Source: Bacteroidota bacterium (GTDB lineage Bacteria > Bacteroidota > Bacteroidia > Palsa-965). Taken from it: a stretch of 64,000 nt of DNA. This document shows, piece after piece, positions 7,430 through 17,425 of this stretch (position 1 is its first letter; every line of letters begins with the position of its first letter). The position numbers and the translations under genes are program-made. The notes beneath the pieces were generated by a model. That model had not been told where the DNA came from. It worked only from the letters and a program-made list of their open reading frames with translations, and did not search any database. The DNA lies in contig JADBYT010000002.1 in the NCBI GenBank assembly GCA_020402865.1, positions 62,001 through 126,000 of the forward strand. Reading direction: 5' to 3'.

Positions 7430-8812
7430 ATGAAACGTTTCCTGTTATTTTTGTTAAGCATCCCGGCATTGTGCCCGGCTCAGTTTATTTCACAACCCGC
7501 AGGCAGTGCCTATACGTTTCAGTCGGGCGAGTGCATTAGCGATGCGCAGCGTGCGCAAATACGCACCCTGCTCGACAGCAGCAGGCAGCAACTTATTGCA
7601 CAGGGCCGGCTGAGTAGTGTGCACAGCGCACAGCAGGTGGCGCTCAACTGGCCCCTGCGTTTCCGGTCGGGCATTACGGAATATAATTTCTACTCCATTT
7701 CCGGAGGTGTTGATCATAATCCGCAATTCCCTAACCAACTGCTCGATTACAATTGCGGTTCACTTACCTATGATACCCAAAGCGGCTACAACCACGCCGG
7801 CACCGATTATTTCCTCTGGCCGTTTGCATTCAATAAAATGGACAGCTCGGAAGTAGAAATTGTGGCCGCCGCCGCCGGGACAATTATTTATAAGTCAGAC
7901 GGTAATTTCGACCGGAGCTGTGCATTTAACAGCAACAACTGGAACGCCGTGTATGTGCAGCACAGCGACGGCTCCGTGGCCTGGTACGGGCACATGAAAA
8001 ACGGTTCGCTTACCACCAAAACTGTGGGTCAGTCCGTAGTGCAGGGCGAATACCTCGGTGTAGTAGGCAGTTCTGGTAATTCAAGCGGTCCGCACCTGCA
8101 TCTCGAAATTTACGATGCAGCCAACAACCTCATCGACCCCTATGCCGGGCCCTGTAACTCGCTCAATACAACCAGCTGGTGGGCTTCGCAGGAACCCTAC
8201 TTCAACGGTGGCATAAACCACATTGCCACAAACAGCCAGCCGCCGGTATTCAATGCCTGTCCCGGAACCGATATCCGCAACGAGCGAGATTATTTTCTGG
8301 GCACTGACACCATTTACCTCATGCTCTACTACCGTTTCCTCGAAACCGGCGACAATACCACATATACCATTTACCGGCCTAACAATACAGTGTGGGGCAC
8401 ATGGCCATCAACCCACAATGGCCCCGATTACACCGCAGCCTGGTACTATTACTGGATTATACCCGGTGTTGGTGCGCCTAACGGGCAGTGGAAGTTTGAG
8501 GCCACCTACAACAATCAGACTTATTACACTTATTTCTACCTCGGCACTACTGCTGCTGAGCAAATGCAGGCAACGCCTCCCGCAGCCAGAGTGTGGTACA
8601 ACCAAGCCGCCACCACACTGCAGCTGGCCTCTACACAGCAGGGTATTTTGTATGTGTTTGATGCGGCCGGGAACCGGGTAAAGGAAACTGTAGTGCAGGA
8701 TGCCAATGAAGCCGTGTGGTGCGGCGATCTTGCCGCAGGGCTTTATATCTATCACTTTGCCGGAGATAACGGGGCCTCGGTAGCCGGGAAAATGGTGGTT
8801 TCGGCCAACTGA
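7430..8812 (+). CDS. T9SS-exported M23 (LytM) metallopeptidase
   Basis: A 460-residue secreted protein with a signal peptide (MKRFLLFLLSIPALCPAQ). The M23 catalytic domain spans roughly residues 120-235: the first zinc ligands lie in YNHAGTDYF (HxxxD) and the last in GPHLHLEIYD (HxH), separated by GYLGVVGSSGNS-type loop residues. Such enzymes cut peptidoglycan cross-links or Gly-rich peptides. The C-terminal 75 residues (GILYVFDAAGNRVKE, then GLYIYHFAG and GKMVVSAN) match the Por/T9SS type A sorting domain, so it should be secreted or surface anchored by T9SS. ATG 7430 was chosen over GTG 7394 because it opens the signal peptide. Confidence 0.85.
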   Translation: MKRFLLFLLSIPALCPAQFISQPAGSAYTFQSGECISDAQRAQIRTLLDSSRQQLIAQGRLSSVHSAQQVALNWPLRFRSGITEYNFYSISGGVDHNPQFPNQLLDYNCGSLTYDTQSGYNHAGTDYFLWPFAFNKMDSSEVEIVAAAAGTIIYKSDGNFDRSCAFNSNNWNAVYVQHSDGSVAWYGHMKNGSLTTKTVGQSVVQGEYLGVVGSSGNSSGPHLHLEIYDAANNLIDPYAGPCNSLNTTSWWASQEPYFNGGINHIATNSQPPVFNACPGTDIRNERDYFLGTDTIYLMLYYRFLETGDNTTYTIYRPNNTVWGTWPSTHNGPDYTAAWYYYWIIPGVGAPNGQWKFEATYNNQTYYTYFYLGTTAAEQMQATPPAARVWYNQAATTLQLASTQQGILYVFDAAGNRVKETVVQDANEAVWCGDLAAGLYIYHFAGDNGASVAGKMVVSAN

Positions 8813-9341
8813 TGCCTAATCGTAATTCAGCGGTTTCCGGCGGGAGTTCAGCACGTTTTTCAAGCCGGTAAACAAAACCGGCTGTTGAAAGGCGTAGTGG
8901 CTTGTTGTTCAGCAGAATGTGTGGTATCGAGAGGTTGAAGCAGCCTTTTACGCAGGAAATTCCGGTTTGTTTTAGGGCAATTTTCAGATGTATTTCCGCT
9001 GAAATTTGCAAAGGGGTAAGGTAGATTTTTATTAAAATTTACATACACGCGCCGTACCCCGCACCGTTATTGAAAAAAAGCAAAGTTGTAACCCGTTTTC
9101 AACAGAACCGGCTCGTGTAGTGTGTTGACAACTTCGGGACATTGTTAATGGAATGGACTTGACTCCTTCGCCCGATTTCTAAAAATTTGTTGTCGGCGAT
9201 AACGCTGAAGCAACCAGAATCTAAATGCTTCAACGCGAAGAGATTAACCAGAAACAGCAGGCACACCGCCTGCTTTTTTCGCCACAAAAGATTGATAATC
9301 AAAAAATAACATACACTTCATCCCAAAAGGAGGGCAGAATT
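8813..9341 (+). promoter_or_regulatory. Long untranslated leader region of nrdBA
   Basis: About 0.53 kb with no gene. It holds AGCCGGT/ACCGGCT arms at 8863-8883 (end of the M23 unit), then nearer nrdB an inverted repeat TGAAGCA...TGCTTCA (about 9207-9233), then a terminator-like hairpin at 9256-9279. The ORF that starts at 9225 merely extends nrdB upstream through these structures. A structured leader controlling nrdBA is inferred. Confidence 0.45.
9256..9279 (+). terminator. Terminator-like hairpin 62 bp before nrdB
   Basis: AGCAGGC, five-base loop ACACC, GCCTGCT, then six T residues. It lies between the inverted repeat upstream and nrdB, so it either ends an upstream transcript or acts as an attenuator. 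Confidence 0.75.
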
Positions 9342-10319
9342 ATGGCAGAGACGACAGAACCGATTTTGGTTGATAATAAAGACCGCTTCGTGTTGTTCCC
9401 GGTTAAGTTCCGGGACATCTGGGAAATGTATAAAAAGGCAGAAGCCAGTTTCTGGACTGCTGAGGAAATCGACCTTTCGCCTGACCTTACCGACTGGGCG
9501 AACAAGCTGAATGATGATGAGCGTTATTTCATCAAGAACGTGCTGGCGTTTTTTGCAGCCAGCGACGGGATTGTGAACGAAAACCTGGCCATCAATTTCA
9601 TGCGCGAGGTTCAGTATCCGGAGGCGCGCTGCTTTTATGGCTACCAGATTATGATTGAAAACATTCACAGCGAAACTTACTCGCTGCTGATTGATACCTA
9701 CATCAAAGATCCGGTTGAGAAAGACAAGTTATTCCACGCCATCGACACTGTTCCGGCTGTTGGGCGTAAGGCCGAGTGGGCGCTGCGCTGGATTTCGAAC
9801 GGTTCGTTTGCCGAGCGTCTGATTGCATTTGCTGCCGTGGAAGGCATTTTCTTCTCAGGCTCATTCTGCTCTATTTTCTGGCTCAAGAAACGCGGCCTGA
9901 TGCCCGGCCTTAGCTTCTCAAACGAACTCATTTCGCGCGATGAAGGCCTGCACTGCGATTTTGCATGCCTGCTCTATACAAACCATCTCCAGAACCAGCT
10001 TCCCAAAGAGCAGGTTACACAAATCATTGCCGACGCAGTGTCGATCGAAAAAGAATTTGTAACCGATTCGCTGCCCGTAAAACTTATTGGCATGAATGCC
10101 GAACTCATGTGCCAGTACATTGAGTTTGTGGCCGACCGCCTGCTCGTGGCTTTGGGCTGCGATAAAATATACAACGCCACAAACCCGTTCGATTTCATGG
10201 AAATGATTTCGCTGCAGGGCAAAACCAACTTCTTCGAAAAACGCGTGGCCGAATATCAGAAAGCCGGTGTGACCTCAGACCGCAGCCAGAATGTGTTCAG
10301 TCTCGACGAAGATTTCTAA
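9342..10319 (+). CDS. nrdB: Ribonucleotide reductase small subunit (class Ia)
   Basis: A 325-residue R2 protein that houses the diiron-tyrosyl radical and, with NrdA, reduces ribonucleoside diphosphates to deoxyribonucleotides. Ligands are visible: Asp in [10 protein letters not shown] (residue 44), then IENIHSETY with Glu106, His109 and the radical Tyr113; later EGIFFSG and EGLHCDFA supply the second set. The Tyr is present, so this is not the Tyr-less Chlamydia type. The C-terminal FSLDEDF resembles the tail that docks R2 on R1 in eukaryote-like enzymes. ATG 9342 follows an unusually strong ribosome site (AAAGGAGG). nrdA follows after 54 bp. Confidence 0.96.
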   Translation: MAETTEPILVDNKDRFVLFPVKFRDIWEMYKKAEASFWTAEEIDLSPDLTDWANKLNDDERYFIKNVLAFFAASDGIVNENLAINFMREVQYPEARCFYGYQIMIENIHSETYSLLIDTYIKDPVEKDKLFHAIDTVPAVGRKAEWALRWISNGSFAERLIAFAAVEGIFFSGSFCSIFWLKKRGLMPGLSFSNELISRDEGLHCDFACLLYTNHLQNQLPKEQVTQIIADAVSIEKEFVTDSLPVKLIGMNAELMCQYIEFVADRLLVALGCDKIYNATNPFDFMEMISLQGKTNFFEKRVAEYQKAGVTSDRSQNVFSLDEDF

Positions 10320-10373
10320 TTCAGCCAAACCACCAGTACCCCCACATACTCATCTCTAAAACACACACGCTAT

Positions 10374-12758
10374 ATGTACGTAATCAAACGCGACGGCAGC
10401 CGGGAATCGGTGAAATTCGACAAAATCACCGCCCGCATTCAGAAGCTCTGCTACGCCCTCGACCCTGTTCACGTGAGCGCGGTTGAGGTAGCCATGAAGG
10501 TTATTCAGGGCATCTATCCCGGCGTGACCACCAGTGAGCTCGACAACCTGGCAGCCGAAACCGCTGCCTCGCTCACGGTAAAGCACCCCGATTACGCCTT
10601 GCTCGCCTCACGCATTGCCGTTTCAAACCTGCATAAGAACACTGAAAAGTCGTTCTCCAAAACAATGAGCATGCTCTACAACTACGTGGACCCGAAAACC
10701 GGTCAGCGTGCAGCACTCATTGCCGACGATGTACACGAAATTATTCAGGCCAACGCGCAGCTGCTCGACTCAAGCATCATTTACGACCGTGATTTCGGCT
10801 ACGACTATTTCGGGTTCAAAACCCTTGAGCGTTCGTACCTGCTCAAAATTCACGGCAAAATTGCCGAGCGTCCGCAGCACATGCTCATGCGTGTTTCGGT
10901 AGGTATTCACAAAGACGATATCGAATCGGCTATTGAAACCTACAACCTCATGAGCGAGCGCTGGTTTACACACGCCACGCCCACACTCTTCAACGCCGGC
11001 ACACCCAAGCCGCAAATGTCGAGCTGCTTCCTGCTTCAGGTTAAAGACGACAGCATTGACGGTATTTACGATACCCTGAAAAACTGCGCCAAAATTTCGC
11101 AGAGTGCCGGTGGTATCGGTCTGAGCATTCACAACGTGCGTGCTACCGGTTCATACATCCGTGGCACAAACGGAACCTCAAACGGCATCATCCCCATGCT
11201 GCGTGTGTACAACGATACCGCACGCTACGTGGATCAGGGTGGTGGAAAGCGCAAAGGTTCCTTCGCCATTTACCTCGAACCCTGGCACTCGGATATCTTC
11301 GAATTCCTCGACCTGCGCAAAAACAACGGTAAGGAAGAAATGCGTGCACGCGACCTCTTTACCGCACTCTGGATCCCTGATCTGTTTATGAAGCGCGTGA
11401 AGGAAAACGGCGAGTGGTCGCTGTTCTGCCCCAACGAATGCCCCGGCCTGCACGATTGCCACAGCGAAGCGTTTGAAAAGCTTTATACCAAATACGAAGA
11501 AGAAGGACGCGCCCGCAAAACCATTAAAGCGCAGGACCTCTGGTTTGCCATTCTCGAATCGCAGATCGAAACCGGAAACCCGTACATGCTGTTTAAAGAT
11601 GCGGCCAACCGCAAATCAAACCAGCAGAACCTCGGCACCATCAAATCATCAAACCTCTGCACCGAAATCATCGAATATACCTCGCCCGATGAAGTGGCCG
11701 TGTGCAACCTCGCTTCTCTCGCACTACCCCGCTTCGTTGATCAGGGCAAGTTCGACCACCAGCGCCTGTTTGATGTAACCTACGTGGTGACCAAGAACCT
11801 GAACAAAATTATCGACGGCAACTACTACCCCATTCCTGAGGCGCGCAACAGCAACATGCGTCACCGCCCCATCGGACTTGGTGTACAGGGCCTGGCCGAT
11901 ACGTTCATTCTCATGCGCTATGCCTTCGATTCGCCCGAAGCCAAGCAGCTGAACATCGACATTCACGAAACCATTTACTACGCCTCCATGACCGCGTCGA
12001 AAGACCTGGCCAAAGAGCAGGGCGCCTACGAAACCTTTGCCGGGTCGCCGCTTTCAAAAGGTCAGTTCCAGTTCGACCTTTGGAACGTGAAGCCCACCGG
12101 CCGCTGGGAGTGGGACATTCTGCGCGACGAAGTAATGAAGCATGGTGTACGCAACTCACTGTTGCTGGCACCCATGCCCACCGCTTCAACCTCACAAATA
12201 CTCGGCAACAACGAGTGCTTTGAGCCTTACACCTCCAACATTTACACCCGCCGCGTACTCTCCGGCGAGTTTGTGGTGGTAAACAAACACCTGCTCAAAG
12301 ATCTCGTGAAGCTGGGCCTGTGGAACGATAACCTGAAAAACAAAATTATTGCCGCCAACGGCTCTATTCAGGACATTGCCGAGATTCCGCAAAACATCAA
12401 GGAACTGTACAAAACAGTGTGGGAACTTTCGCAGCGCACGCTCATTGATATGGCCGCTGATCGTGGCGCCTATATCTGCCAGAGCCAGTCGCTCAACCTC
12501 TTTGTACAGAGCCCCAACTTTGCGAAACTCACTTCGATGCACTTCTACGCCTGGGAAAAAGGCCTGAAAACAGGCATGTACTACCTGCGTACAAAAGCAG
12601 CTGCCGATGCCATCAAGTTTACGGTTGATACTTCAGCCCTTCAGGCTGCTCCCGAAACCACCGGCACCACCATCGAAGACGTGACCAGCGAACAACGCCT
12701 CGCCGAAATCGCCTGCTCACTCGACAATCCGGATGCCTGCGAAGCCTGCGGCAGCTAA
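10374..12758 (+). CDS. nrdA: Ribonucleotide reductase large subunit (class Ia)
   Basis: A 794-residue R1 protein. The first 90 residues form an ATP cone ([17 protein letters not shown]), the allosteric activity site. The catalytic barrel includes [19 protein letters not shown] (first redox Cys), NLCTEI (thiyl-radical Cys region) and [22 protein letters not shown]. The C-terminal tail ends CEACGS, the CxxC pair that re-reduces the active site. It is cotranscribed with nrdB and terminated by a good hairpin. The order B then A is the reverse of the E. coli nrdAB order. Confidence 0.96.
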   Translation: MYVIKRDGSRESVKFDKITARIQKLCYALDPVHVSAVEVAMKVIQGIYPGVTTSELDNLAAETAASLTVKHPDYALLASRIAVSNLHKNTEKSFSKTMSMLYNYVDPKTGQRAALIADDVHEIIQANAQLLDSSIIYDRDFGYDYFGFKTLERSYLLKIHGKIAERPQHMLMRVSVGIHKDDIESAIETYNLMSERWFTHATPTLFNAGTPKPQMSSCFLLQVKDDSIDGIYDTLKNCAKISQSAGGIGLSIHNVRATGSYIRGTNGTSNGIIPMLRVYNDTARYVDQGGGKRKGSFAIYLEPWHSDIFEFLDLRKNNGKEEMRARDLFTALWIPDLFMKRVKENGEWSLFCPNECPGLHDCHSEAFEKLYTKYEEEGRARKTIKAQDLWFAILESQIETGNPYMLFKDAANRKSNQQNLGTIKSSNLCTEIIEYTSPDEVAVCNLASLALPRFVDQGKFDHQRLFDVTYVVTKNLNKIIDGNYYPIPEARNSNMRHRPIGLGVQGLADTFILMRYAFDSPEAKQLNIDIHETIYYASMTASKDLAKEQGAYETFAGSPLSKGQFQFDLWNVKPTGRWEWDILRDEVMKHGVRNSLLLAPMPTASTSQILGNNECFEPYTSNIYTRRVLSGEFVVVNKHLLKDLVKLGLWNDNLKNKIIAANGSIQDIAEIPQNIKELYKTVWELSQRTLIDMAADRGAYICQSQSLNLFVQSPNFAKLTSMHFYAWEKGLKTGMYYLRTKAAADAIKFTVDTSALQAAPETTGTTIEDVTSEQRLAEIACSLDNPDACEACGS

Positions 12759-12791
12759 TACAGCCATTGAAGGATAGGTTTTGAAGAAAGA

Positions 12792-12824
12792 AGCCCTCTT
12801 TGCGAAATGCGGAGAGGGCTTTTT
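12792..12824 (+). terminator. Terminator of nrdBA
   Basis: AGCCCTC pairs with GAGGGCT, followed by five T residues. Confidence 0.85.
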
Positions 12825-13068
12825 GTGTAAAGTAAAATTGAAGGCAACGTTTTTTATTTGCTGCGTCTGTATCTAAAAACCTGTTAATTGTTATAAGAGA
12901 AAGCTAAACCCAATATTACTTGAACAGGTAAGAAACGAAAACCTTCTTTTCGTTGCAATATGGCCTTTTGGGGCTGATTTACAGCTTGAACGAGGTAAGT
13001 AAGCCATCAACTCCGGTTGCCAGGCAAATGCAACCGTTGCAATTTTATCCCAACAAAACCCGAAACAC
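12825..13068. other. Spacer between nrdA and a lipoprotein gene
   Basis: Holds no convincing gene; the minus-strand ORF here lacks a ribosome site. One small hairpin, CGGTTGC and GCAACCG with a nine-base loop, lies at 13014-13036, about 35 bp before the next start. Confidence 0.4.
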
Positions 13069-14037
13069 ATGAAAAAGATCATTCCCCTTTTGTGTATTGC
13101 CGCATTCGTTATGCAGGCATTTACCGGCTGCCGCCGCGAACCCGATACACTTACATACAGCAGTCGTTCCGAAGCATTTCTCAATGCTTTCTACGACCGG
13201 CATAAACCGCGCACAGAATCGTTTTCCTTTTCCGCATCAGCAGGATATACACATACTACACAAAAAGGAACAGTGGTTGTGATTCCACCCAACGCCTTTG
13301 TCGATCAAAATGGCCAGCCTTACAACAGCACCGTAACGGTTTCCATTACTGATTTGTACAAAAAGAGCGAAATGCTTTTTGCCGATATGCACACCGTAAC
13401 CACCGGCGGTTTGTTGCTCGAATCGGCCGGCGAATTCAATATCAAGGCAGTAAACTCCATTCAGGTGCCACTCGAACTTGCGCCCGGTGCATTTATCCGT
13501 ATAGAACAACCGTTGCAGCCCCAGCAGCAAATTGAACCGGGCATGATGGCTTTTATTGCGGAGCAAGACTCGGCAGGCGGAAACGGATGGGCACTGGCTG
13601 ATACCGCAAGTGCCGCTCCACTCGTATCCGCACAGGCGAACTATATCTTTACGCTGTATTCATTTTCCACTCCGCTTGGCAATGGCACCTGGTGCAATTC
13701 TGATCAGCCGGCTTTTGGTACAATGCCCACCACCACGCTTACACTTAACGGAACCGATGACTACACGGAATTTTCAACCGATGTTTTTCTGATCTTCTCC
13801 GGTGTAAACAGTATGATTCATGTGTATTACGGTGGTGGTACGGGTGGAGCCGTGTTCCCCTATCCGTATGCACCGCAGGGGCAATCGTGCACGCTGGTAG
13901 CCATAGGTGCAAAAGACGATCAGCTTTATGCTTCGTTTGTGCCGGTAAACATTGGCACACAACCCACCAATGTAAACTTTACGCTTACACCAATCAGTGA
14001 AAACGATTTTGTAACGCAATTAGAGGCATTGAACTGA
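13069..14037 (+). CDS. Lipoprotein with beta-sandwich domains
   Basis: A 322-residue exported lipoprotein (MKKIIPLLCIAAFVMQAFTGC). After the signal comes a segment recurrent in Bacteroidota surface proteins, GTVVVIPPNAFVDQNGQP then VTVSITDLYKKSEMLFADM, which resembles the ZU5-like or carboxypeptidase-regulatory-like beta-sandwich. The C-terminal half (YIFTLYSFSTPLGNGTWCNSD, then a strand-rich tail) looks like a second beta domain. No catalytic residues are evident. It stands alone, with a strong hairpin 40 bp downstream. An outer-membrane-facing structural role is inferred. Confidence 0.65.
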   Translation: MKKIIPLLCIAAFVMQAFTGCRREPDTLTYSSRSEAFLNAFYDRHKPRTESFSFSASAGYTHTTQKGTVVVIPPNAFVDQNGQPYNSTVTVSITDLYKKSEMLFADMHTVTTGGLLLESAGEFNIKAVNSIQVPLELAPGAFIRIEQPLQPQQQIEPGMMAFIAEQDSAGGNGWALADTASAAPLVSAQANYIFTLYSFSTPLGNGTWCNSDQPAFGTMPTTTLTLNGTDDYTEFSTDVFLIFSGVNSMIHVYYGGGTGGAVFPYPYAPQGQSCTLVAIGAKDDQLYASFVPVNIGTQPTNVNFTLTPISENDFVTQLEALN

Positions 14038-14076
14038 TTGGCCGAGCAAGAAGATAAGCACGCTTAACAATATCAA

Positions 14077-14112
14077 GCAGGGGCTGCCGGGTAATATTCT
14101 GGCAGCCCCTGC
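14077..14112 (+). terminator. 12-bp perfect hairpin between lipoprotein and VOC genes
   Basis: GCAGGGGCTGCC, twelve-base loop, then GGCAGCCCCTGC. The T tract is poor, so termination is probable but not certain. Confidence 0.6.
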
Positions 14113-14169
14113 CTGTTGTTATTCCCAATGAGAATGCGTAATCTTAACAAACCAATCATTCATCACCAC

Positions 14170-14595
14170 ATGGCAAAAGTTACATCCCTCGGCGGCATCC
14201 TCTTTAAGTGCGATGATCCGAAAGCACAAAACGAATGGTATCGCACACATCTCGGTTTACAAACCGGCGATTATGGTACCTCGTTTATCTGGCGTAAACA
14301 CGGGCATCCTGAACAAACCGGCTTAACGGTGTGGAGTCCTTTCAGCAACAATACCAAGTATTTTGCGCCTTCCGAAAAATCATTCATGATTAATTTCCGT
14401 GTCGATAACCTCGATGAATTACTTGCGCAGCTTAAAGCACAGGGTGTGGAGCAGGTAGGCGAAGTGCAGGATTATGAGTATGGCCGCTTTGCGTGGATTA
14501 TGGATCCGGAAGGCAATAAAATTGAACTCTGGCAGCCGCTCGAAAATGAATCGGAAGATTCACTCGGCAATGACATTACCGGTGTGGGTTACTAA
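14170..14595 (+). CDS. VOC-family (glyoxalase/dioxygenase-fold) protein
   Basis: A 141-residue protein with a single vicinal-oxygen-chelate module: SLGGILFKCDDPKAQNEWYR at the start, FMINFRVDNLDELLAQLKAQG in the middle and DPEGNKIELWQP at the end, where Glu of IELWQP is the usual metal ligand. Members act as lyases, isomerases, thiol transferases or resistance binders, and one module usually dimerises. The substrate is not evident. ATG 14170 (MAKVTSLGG) was chosen over the upstream TTG because the extra 18 residues are not family-like. Confidence 0.8.
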   Translation: MAKVTSLGGILFKCDDPKAQNEWYRTHLGLQTGDYGTSFIWRKHGHPEQTGLTVWSPFSNNTKYFAPSEKSFMINFRVDNLDELLAQLKAQGVEQVGEVQDYEYGRFAWIMDPEGNKIELWQPLENESEDSLGNDITGVGY

Positions 14596-14619
14596 CTGCA
14601 CGGAATTAGAATACACTTA

Positions 14620-14653
14620 AATACATAACCGGGTGCAAAAACCGGTATGTATT
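14620..14653 (+). terminator. Probable terminator after the VOC gene
   Basis: AATACATAACCGG pairs with CCGGTATGTATT with one bulged A, followed by a short T stretch. Confidence 0.55.
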
Positions 14654-14681
14654 TTGTGCCGTTGTAAAGTAAAACCGCAAA

Positions 14682-14996
14682 ATGATTTTATTGCACATTG
14701 CCTCCGCCAGCGACAGCGAATTGACGCACATTGCCGCACTGCTGCTGAAAGAAAAATTAGTGGCTGATGTGCGTATTGATACCATCAGAAGGCTCCTGCT
14801 GAACGAGAAAGGGCAACTTGAAGAAGTACCCCGCTTTTTACTCATCTGCAAAACCAAAGCATTATTATTCAACAGCATTGTAGATTTCATCCGCGAAAAC
14901 AACAACAGCAGTCTCCCCGAAATTTATGCCCTGCCGTTGGTTAGCATGGAGCGTTCGCAGGAAGAAAAGGTTCGTATGCATACCAGACAGGTTTGA
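14682..14996 (+). CDS. CutA-like divalent-cation tolerance family protein
   Basis: A 104-residue protein with the CutA1 outline: a strand-helix start (LLHIASASDSELTHIAALLLKEKL, adenylyl-cyclase-like ferredoxin fold), a middle strand VPRFLLICKTKALLF and the hallmark PEIYALPL near the C-terminus. CutA forms trimers and has been linked to copper tolerance and, in other organisms, to metal or signal binding. The N-terminal and central parts are divergent from the classical family (for example no clear CxC), so the link is by fold pattern only. Confidence 0.6.
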   Translation: MILLHIASASDSELTHIAALLLKEKLVADVRIDTIRRLLLNEKGQLEEVPRFLLICKTKALLFNSIVDFIRENNNSSLPEIYALPLVSMERSQEEKVRMHTRQV

Positions 14997-15027
14997 GCCT
15001 TGTGCGAGGTGTTGCCGTTTTGCCCCT

Positions 15028-15035
15028 TATCTTTG
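15028..15035 (+). promoter_or_regulatory. -7 box TATCTTTG
   Basis: Consensus box 17 bp ahead of ATG 15053. Confidence 0.5.
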
Positions 15036-15052
15036 TCTGAAATAAATTTTCC

Positions 15053-15871
15053 ATGAGCAACAACAGCAATTATCTGCACGGTTTTACCACTGAAGAACAG
15101 GACAGGCTTTATCGCCAGGCCCGTTTTCTCGAAAGTATTATTTACCGCGATGTGGAATTGAGTCAGGTAAAACAGTTGCTCGAAGTAGGAAGCGGTGTGG
15201 GTGCACAGTCGCAGATACTGCTGCGCCGGTTTCCTGATCTGCAGCTTACCTGTCTCGACTTTTCGCCCGCCCAGATTGCCCGTGCCGAACAAATGCTGGC
15301 CACCAGCCCGCTGGCTGCCGGTCGCTACCAGATCAGGCAGATGAATGCAATGGATATGGATTTGCCCTCGGCCACACAGTTCGACGGGGCCTTTCTCTGC
15401 TGGGTGCTGGAGCACGTACCCAGTCCGCAAAAAGTGCTTTCCGAAGTGCGCCGTGTGCTTACCCCGGGCAGCGTGGTATATATTACCGAAGTGCTCAATT
15501 CCACCTTTTTCCTTGAGCCGTATTCGCCCAATGTATGGCAATACTGGATGCGCTACAACGACTGGCAGTACGACAATGGCGGCGACCCGTTTGTGGGTGC
15601 CAAGCTGGGCAACCTGCTGCTTTCGCTGGGCTACACCAATATACGCACACAGGTAAAAACCATTCACCTCGATAACCGCCAGCCCGGCCGCCGCGCCGAA
15701 ATGATTGCCTTCTGGAGTGAACTCCTCCAGAGCGGTGTGCCGCAAATGCTCAAAGCCGGTTACGTTACCGAAGAAACAGTTGCCCGGATGAAAGAGGAAA
15801 TGCACAAAGTAGCCAAAGACCCCAATGCCGTGTTCTTCTACTCATTTGTGCAGGCCACTGCACATACCTGA
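15053..15871 (+). CDS. Class I SAM-dependent methyltransferase
   Basis: A 272-residue Rossmann-fold methyltransferase. The SAM motif I is LLEVGSGVGAQS, the acidic end of strand 2 is LTCLDFSPAQI, motif II appears as FDGAFLCWVLEHVPSP and motif III as LTPGSVVYITEV. The middle includes a Tyr/Trp-rich segment (SPNVWQYWMRYNDWQY) that likely forms the substrate lid, as in ubiquinone/menaquinone or small-molecule methyltransferases. No pathway neighbours identify the acceptor. Its end lies 9 bp from the end of the convergent protease gene. Confidence 0.85.
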   Translation: MSNNSNYLHGFTTEEQDRLYRQARFLESIIYRDVELSQVKQLLEVGSGVGAQSQILLRRFPDLQLTCLDFSPAQIARAEQMLATSPLAAGRYQIRQMNAMDMDLPSATQFDGAFLCWVLEHVPSPQKVLSEVRRVLTPGSVVYITEVLNSTFFLEPYSPNVWQYWMRYNDWQYDNGGDPFVGAKLGNLLLSLGYTNIRTQVKTIHLDNRQPGRRAEMIAFWSELLQSGVPQMLKAGYVTEETVARMKEEMHKVAKDPNAVFFYSFVQATAHT

Positions 15872-15880
15872 CCAGGCGCG

Positions 15881-17425
15881 CTAACGCATATCCATATCAA
15901 ATGTATAGGTCCCGCTGGTGGCTACTTTCTCATTCCCGTCATAAATTACAAGATAGTATTGTAATTTATGATACTGCCCGTTTGCCAGATTCAGCTCGTT
16001 ATACGGTATAGTAATTGAAATATCGGAATTGGCGGACTTGCTGTAGAGTGCATTCTGAAACTTTGGCATAAACTGGCGGCAAAACATCAGCTCAGCGCCC
16101 GATTGATTGACCAGCTTTTTACCATCGGTAAAGGAAAAATAGGCACATACCCGATAATTGTTGTTAAGCCCGTTCTCAATTGAAAACTGTGGCCTTATGT
16201 TGAGAAACTTATTCCTGTTGTTGAATTCGGTAATGGAAGAAAAATTGTGAATGATAGCCCCCTTTGTAAAATCGAAATAATAATGACCGCTTTTGAATAA
16301 ATCATTCGAATGATTGCCCCATAATACAACCTGAAACTTCAGCTTGGAGTGACCCTGATTCATGTGTAATTCATCGTAAGGAATAAATAATTCCATTTTG
16401 GAATATCCCCCAACTGTAAAATCAGGGATAAATTTATACGAAACGGCTACCTGACCATCGGGTGCTTTATATTGCTGGTTAAAATCGCGCAGCATTTCAC
16501 CATTTGCGTAATAGAAATAGGCGCTAAGCTCGCACGACTTTCCCATTGAATTTTTCAGTGAAAAAGAAGAATAAATCCGCATGCCCTTTTGATTATCCTT
16601 GAATTGATTATGCTGAATTTCAATCCACATATCTGAACACGTGGCTTCATCAGGGTTTTGTACCGTAGTGATTGGAAGCAGCGTTACCCTTTTCGGATAC
16701 ATTTCTTTAATCAGGCGAATATCTCCTTCTGATAAATCACTGTTCCAGCCTACCGAGTAACCGTTCCGGGTAAACTTTTTATCCACCGGATAGTGCATAA
16801 TCGAATTCGGATCGTATTGCTGATTGGTGAGGTTTACGCTGTACCGGCTCAGCACCTGCTGATCCACCTGCTGTTTATTCCAGCCATGCGTCATAAAATA
16901 GTAGTTATATACGTATTCCGTATTCCACTGAATCGGGCTGAGCGGATTCATGTGCTCGTGAAGTAAGCCAAGCGCGTGCCCAAATTCGTGCAGCACAGTT
17001 GATTTTACCCACTCGTCGGCAGTCTTGTCGTCAAAGCCCTCAAAATTCATTGTCGGATTTCCAAAAGCGGCCTTTTGCCGGGCATTGGTACCGATCAGAC
17101 TCCAGTAGCCGCCTTTTTGAAATGCAATCAGAATATCGGGCACGCCCGTGCTGTGAAAGTCGAAGGTGATGTTTGCATAATTCTCCCAAATTTTGGCATA
17201 CCGCTCTATTCTTGTACGCACACCCTGCGTGCCGCCGTTGAACTGTACATGAATAATACTGCCGTTGGTCCATTGCACATTAGCAAGGTAAACTCCGCTG
17301 CTGCTGCCTGCGGCTACTTCCTGATGTTCGAGAATCTGATCGGTACACATTCTGACCTGAGCTAAGGCCGGAACTGCACTCATCAGCCATGCACACAGGA
17401 GGCTGACTTTCAAAGTTGTTTTCAT
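15881..17425 (-). CDS. Secreted astacin-like (M12A) zinc metalloprotease
   Basis: A 514-residue exported protein: the signal peptide is MKTTLKVSLLCAWLMSAVPALAQ. The catalytic domain (about residues 45-245) carries the zinc motif HEFGHALGLLHEH, which fits HExxHxxxxxH with the third His, and a Met-turn SIMHYP. GDIRLIKEMYP ends the domain. The C-terminal 270 residues consist of two repeated beta modules (SSFSLKNSMGKSCELSAYFYY, FSFTDGKKLV) each with 'YDELHMNQGHSKLKFQVVL'-like strands. No T9SS sorting domain is evident at the C-terminus (ends TYTFDMDMR). Likely secreted to the periplasm or medium. Confidence 0.88.
   Translation of the reverse strand: MKTTLKVSLLCAWLMSAVPALAQVRMCTDQILEHQEVAAGSSSGVYLANVQWTNGSIIHVQFNGGTQGVRTRIERYAKIWENYANITFDFHSTGVPDILIAFQKGGYWSLIGTNARQKAAFGNPTMNFEGFDDKTADEWVKSTVLHEFGHALGLLHEHMNPLSPIQWNTEYVYNYYFMTHGWNKQQVDQQVLSRYSVNLTNQQYDPNSIMHYPVDKKFTRNGYSVGWNSDLSEGDIRLIKEMYPKRVTLLPITTVQNPDEATCSDMWIEIQHNQFKDNQKGMRIYSSFSLKNSMGKSCELSAYFYYANGEMLRDFNQQYKAPDGQVAVSYKFIPDFTVGGYSKMELFIPYDELHMNQGHSKLKFQVVLWGNHSNDLFKSGHYYFDFTKGAIIHNFSSITEFNNRNKFLNIRPQFSIENGLNNNYRVCAYFSFTDGKKLVNQSGAELMFCRQFMPKFQNALYSKSANSDISITIPYNELNLANGQYHKLQYYLVIYDGNEKVATSGTYTFDMDMR

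Noticed and set aside
9225-9341. N-terminal extension of nrdB from 9225
   Set aside because: It runs through a terminator hairpin, and a strong ribosome site directly precedes ATG 9342, which also gives the usual R2 N-terminus.
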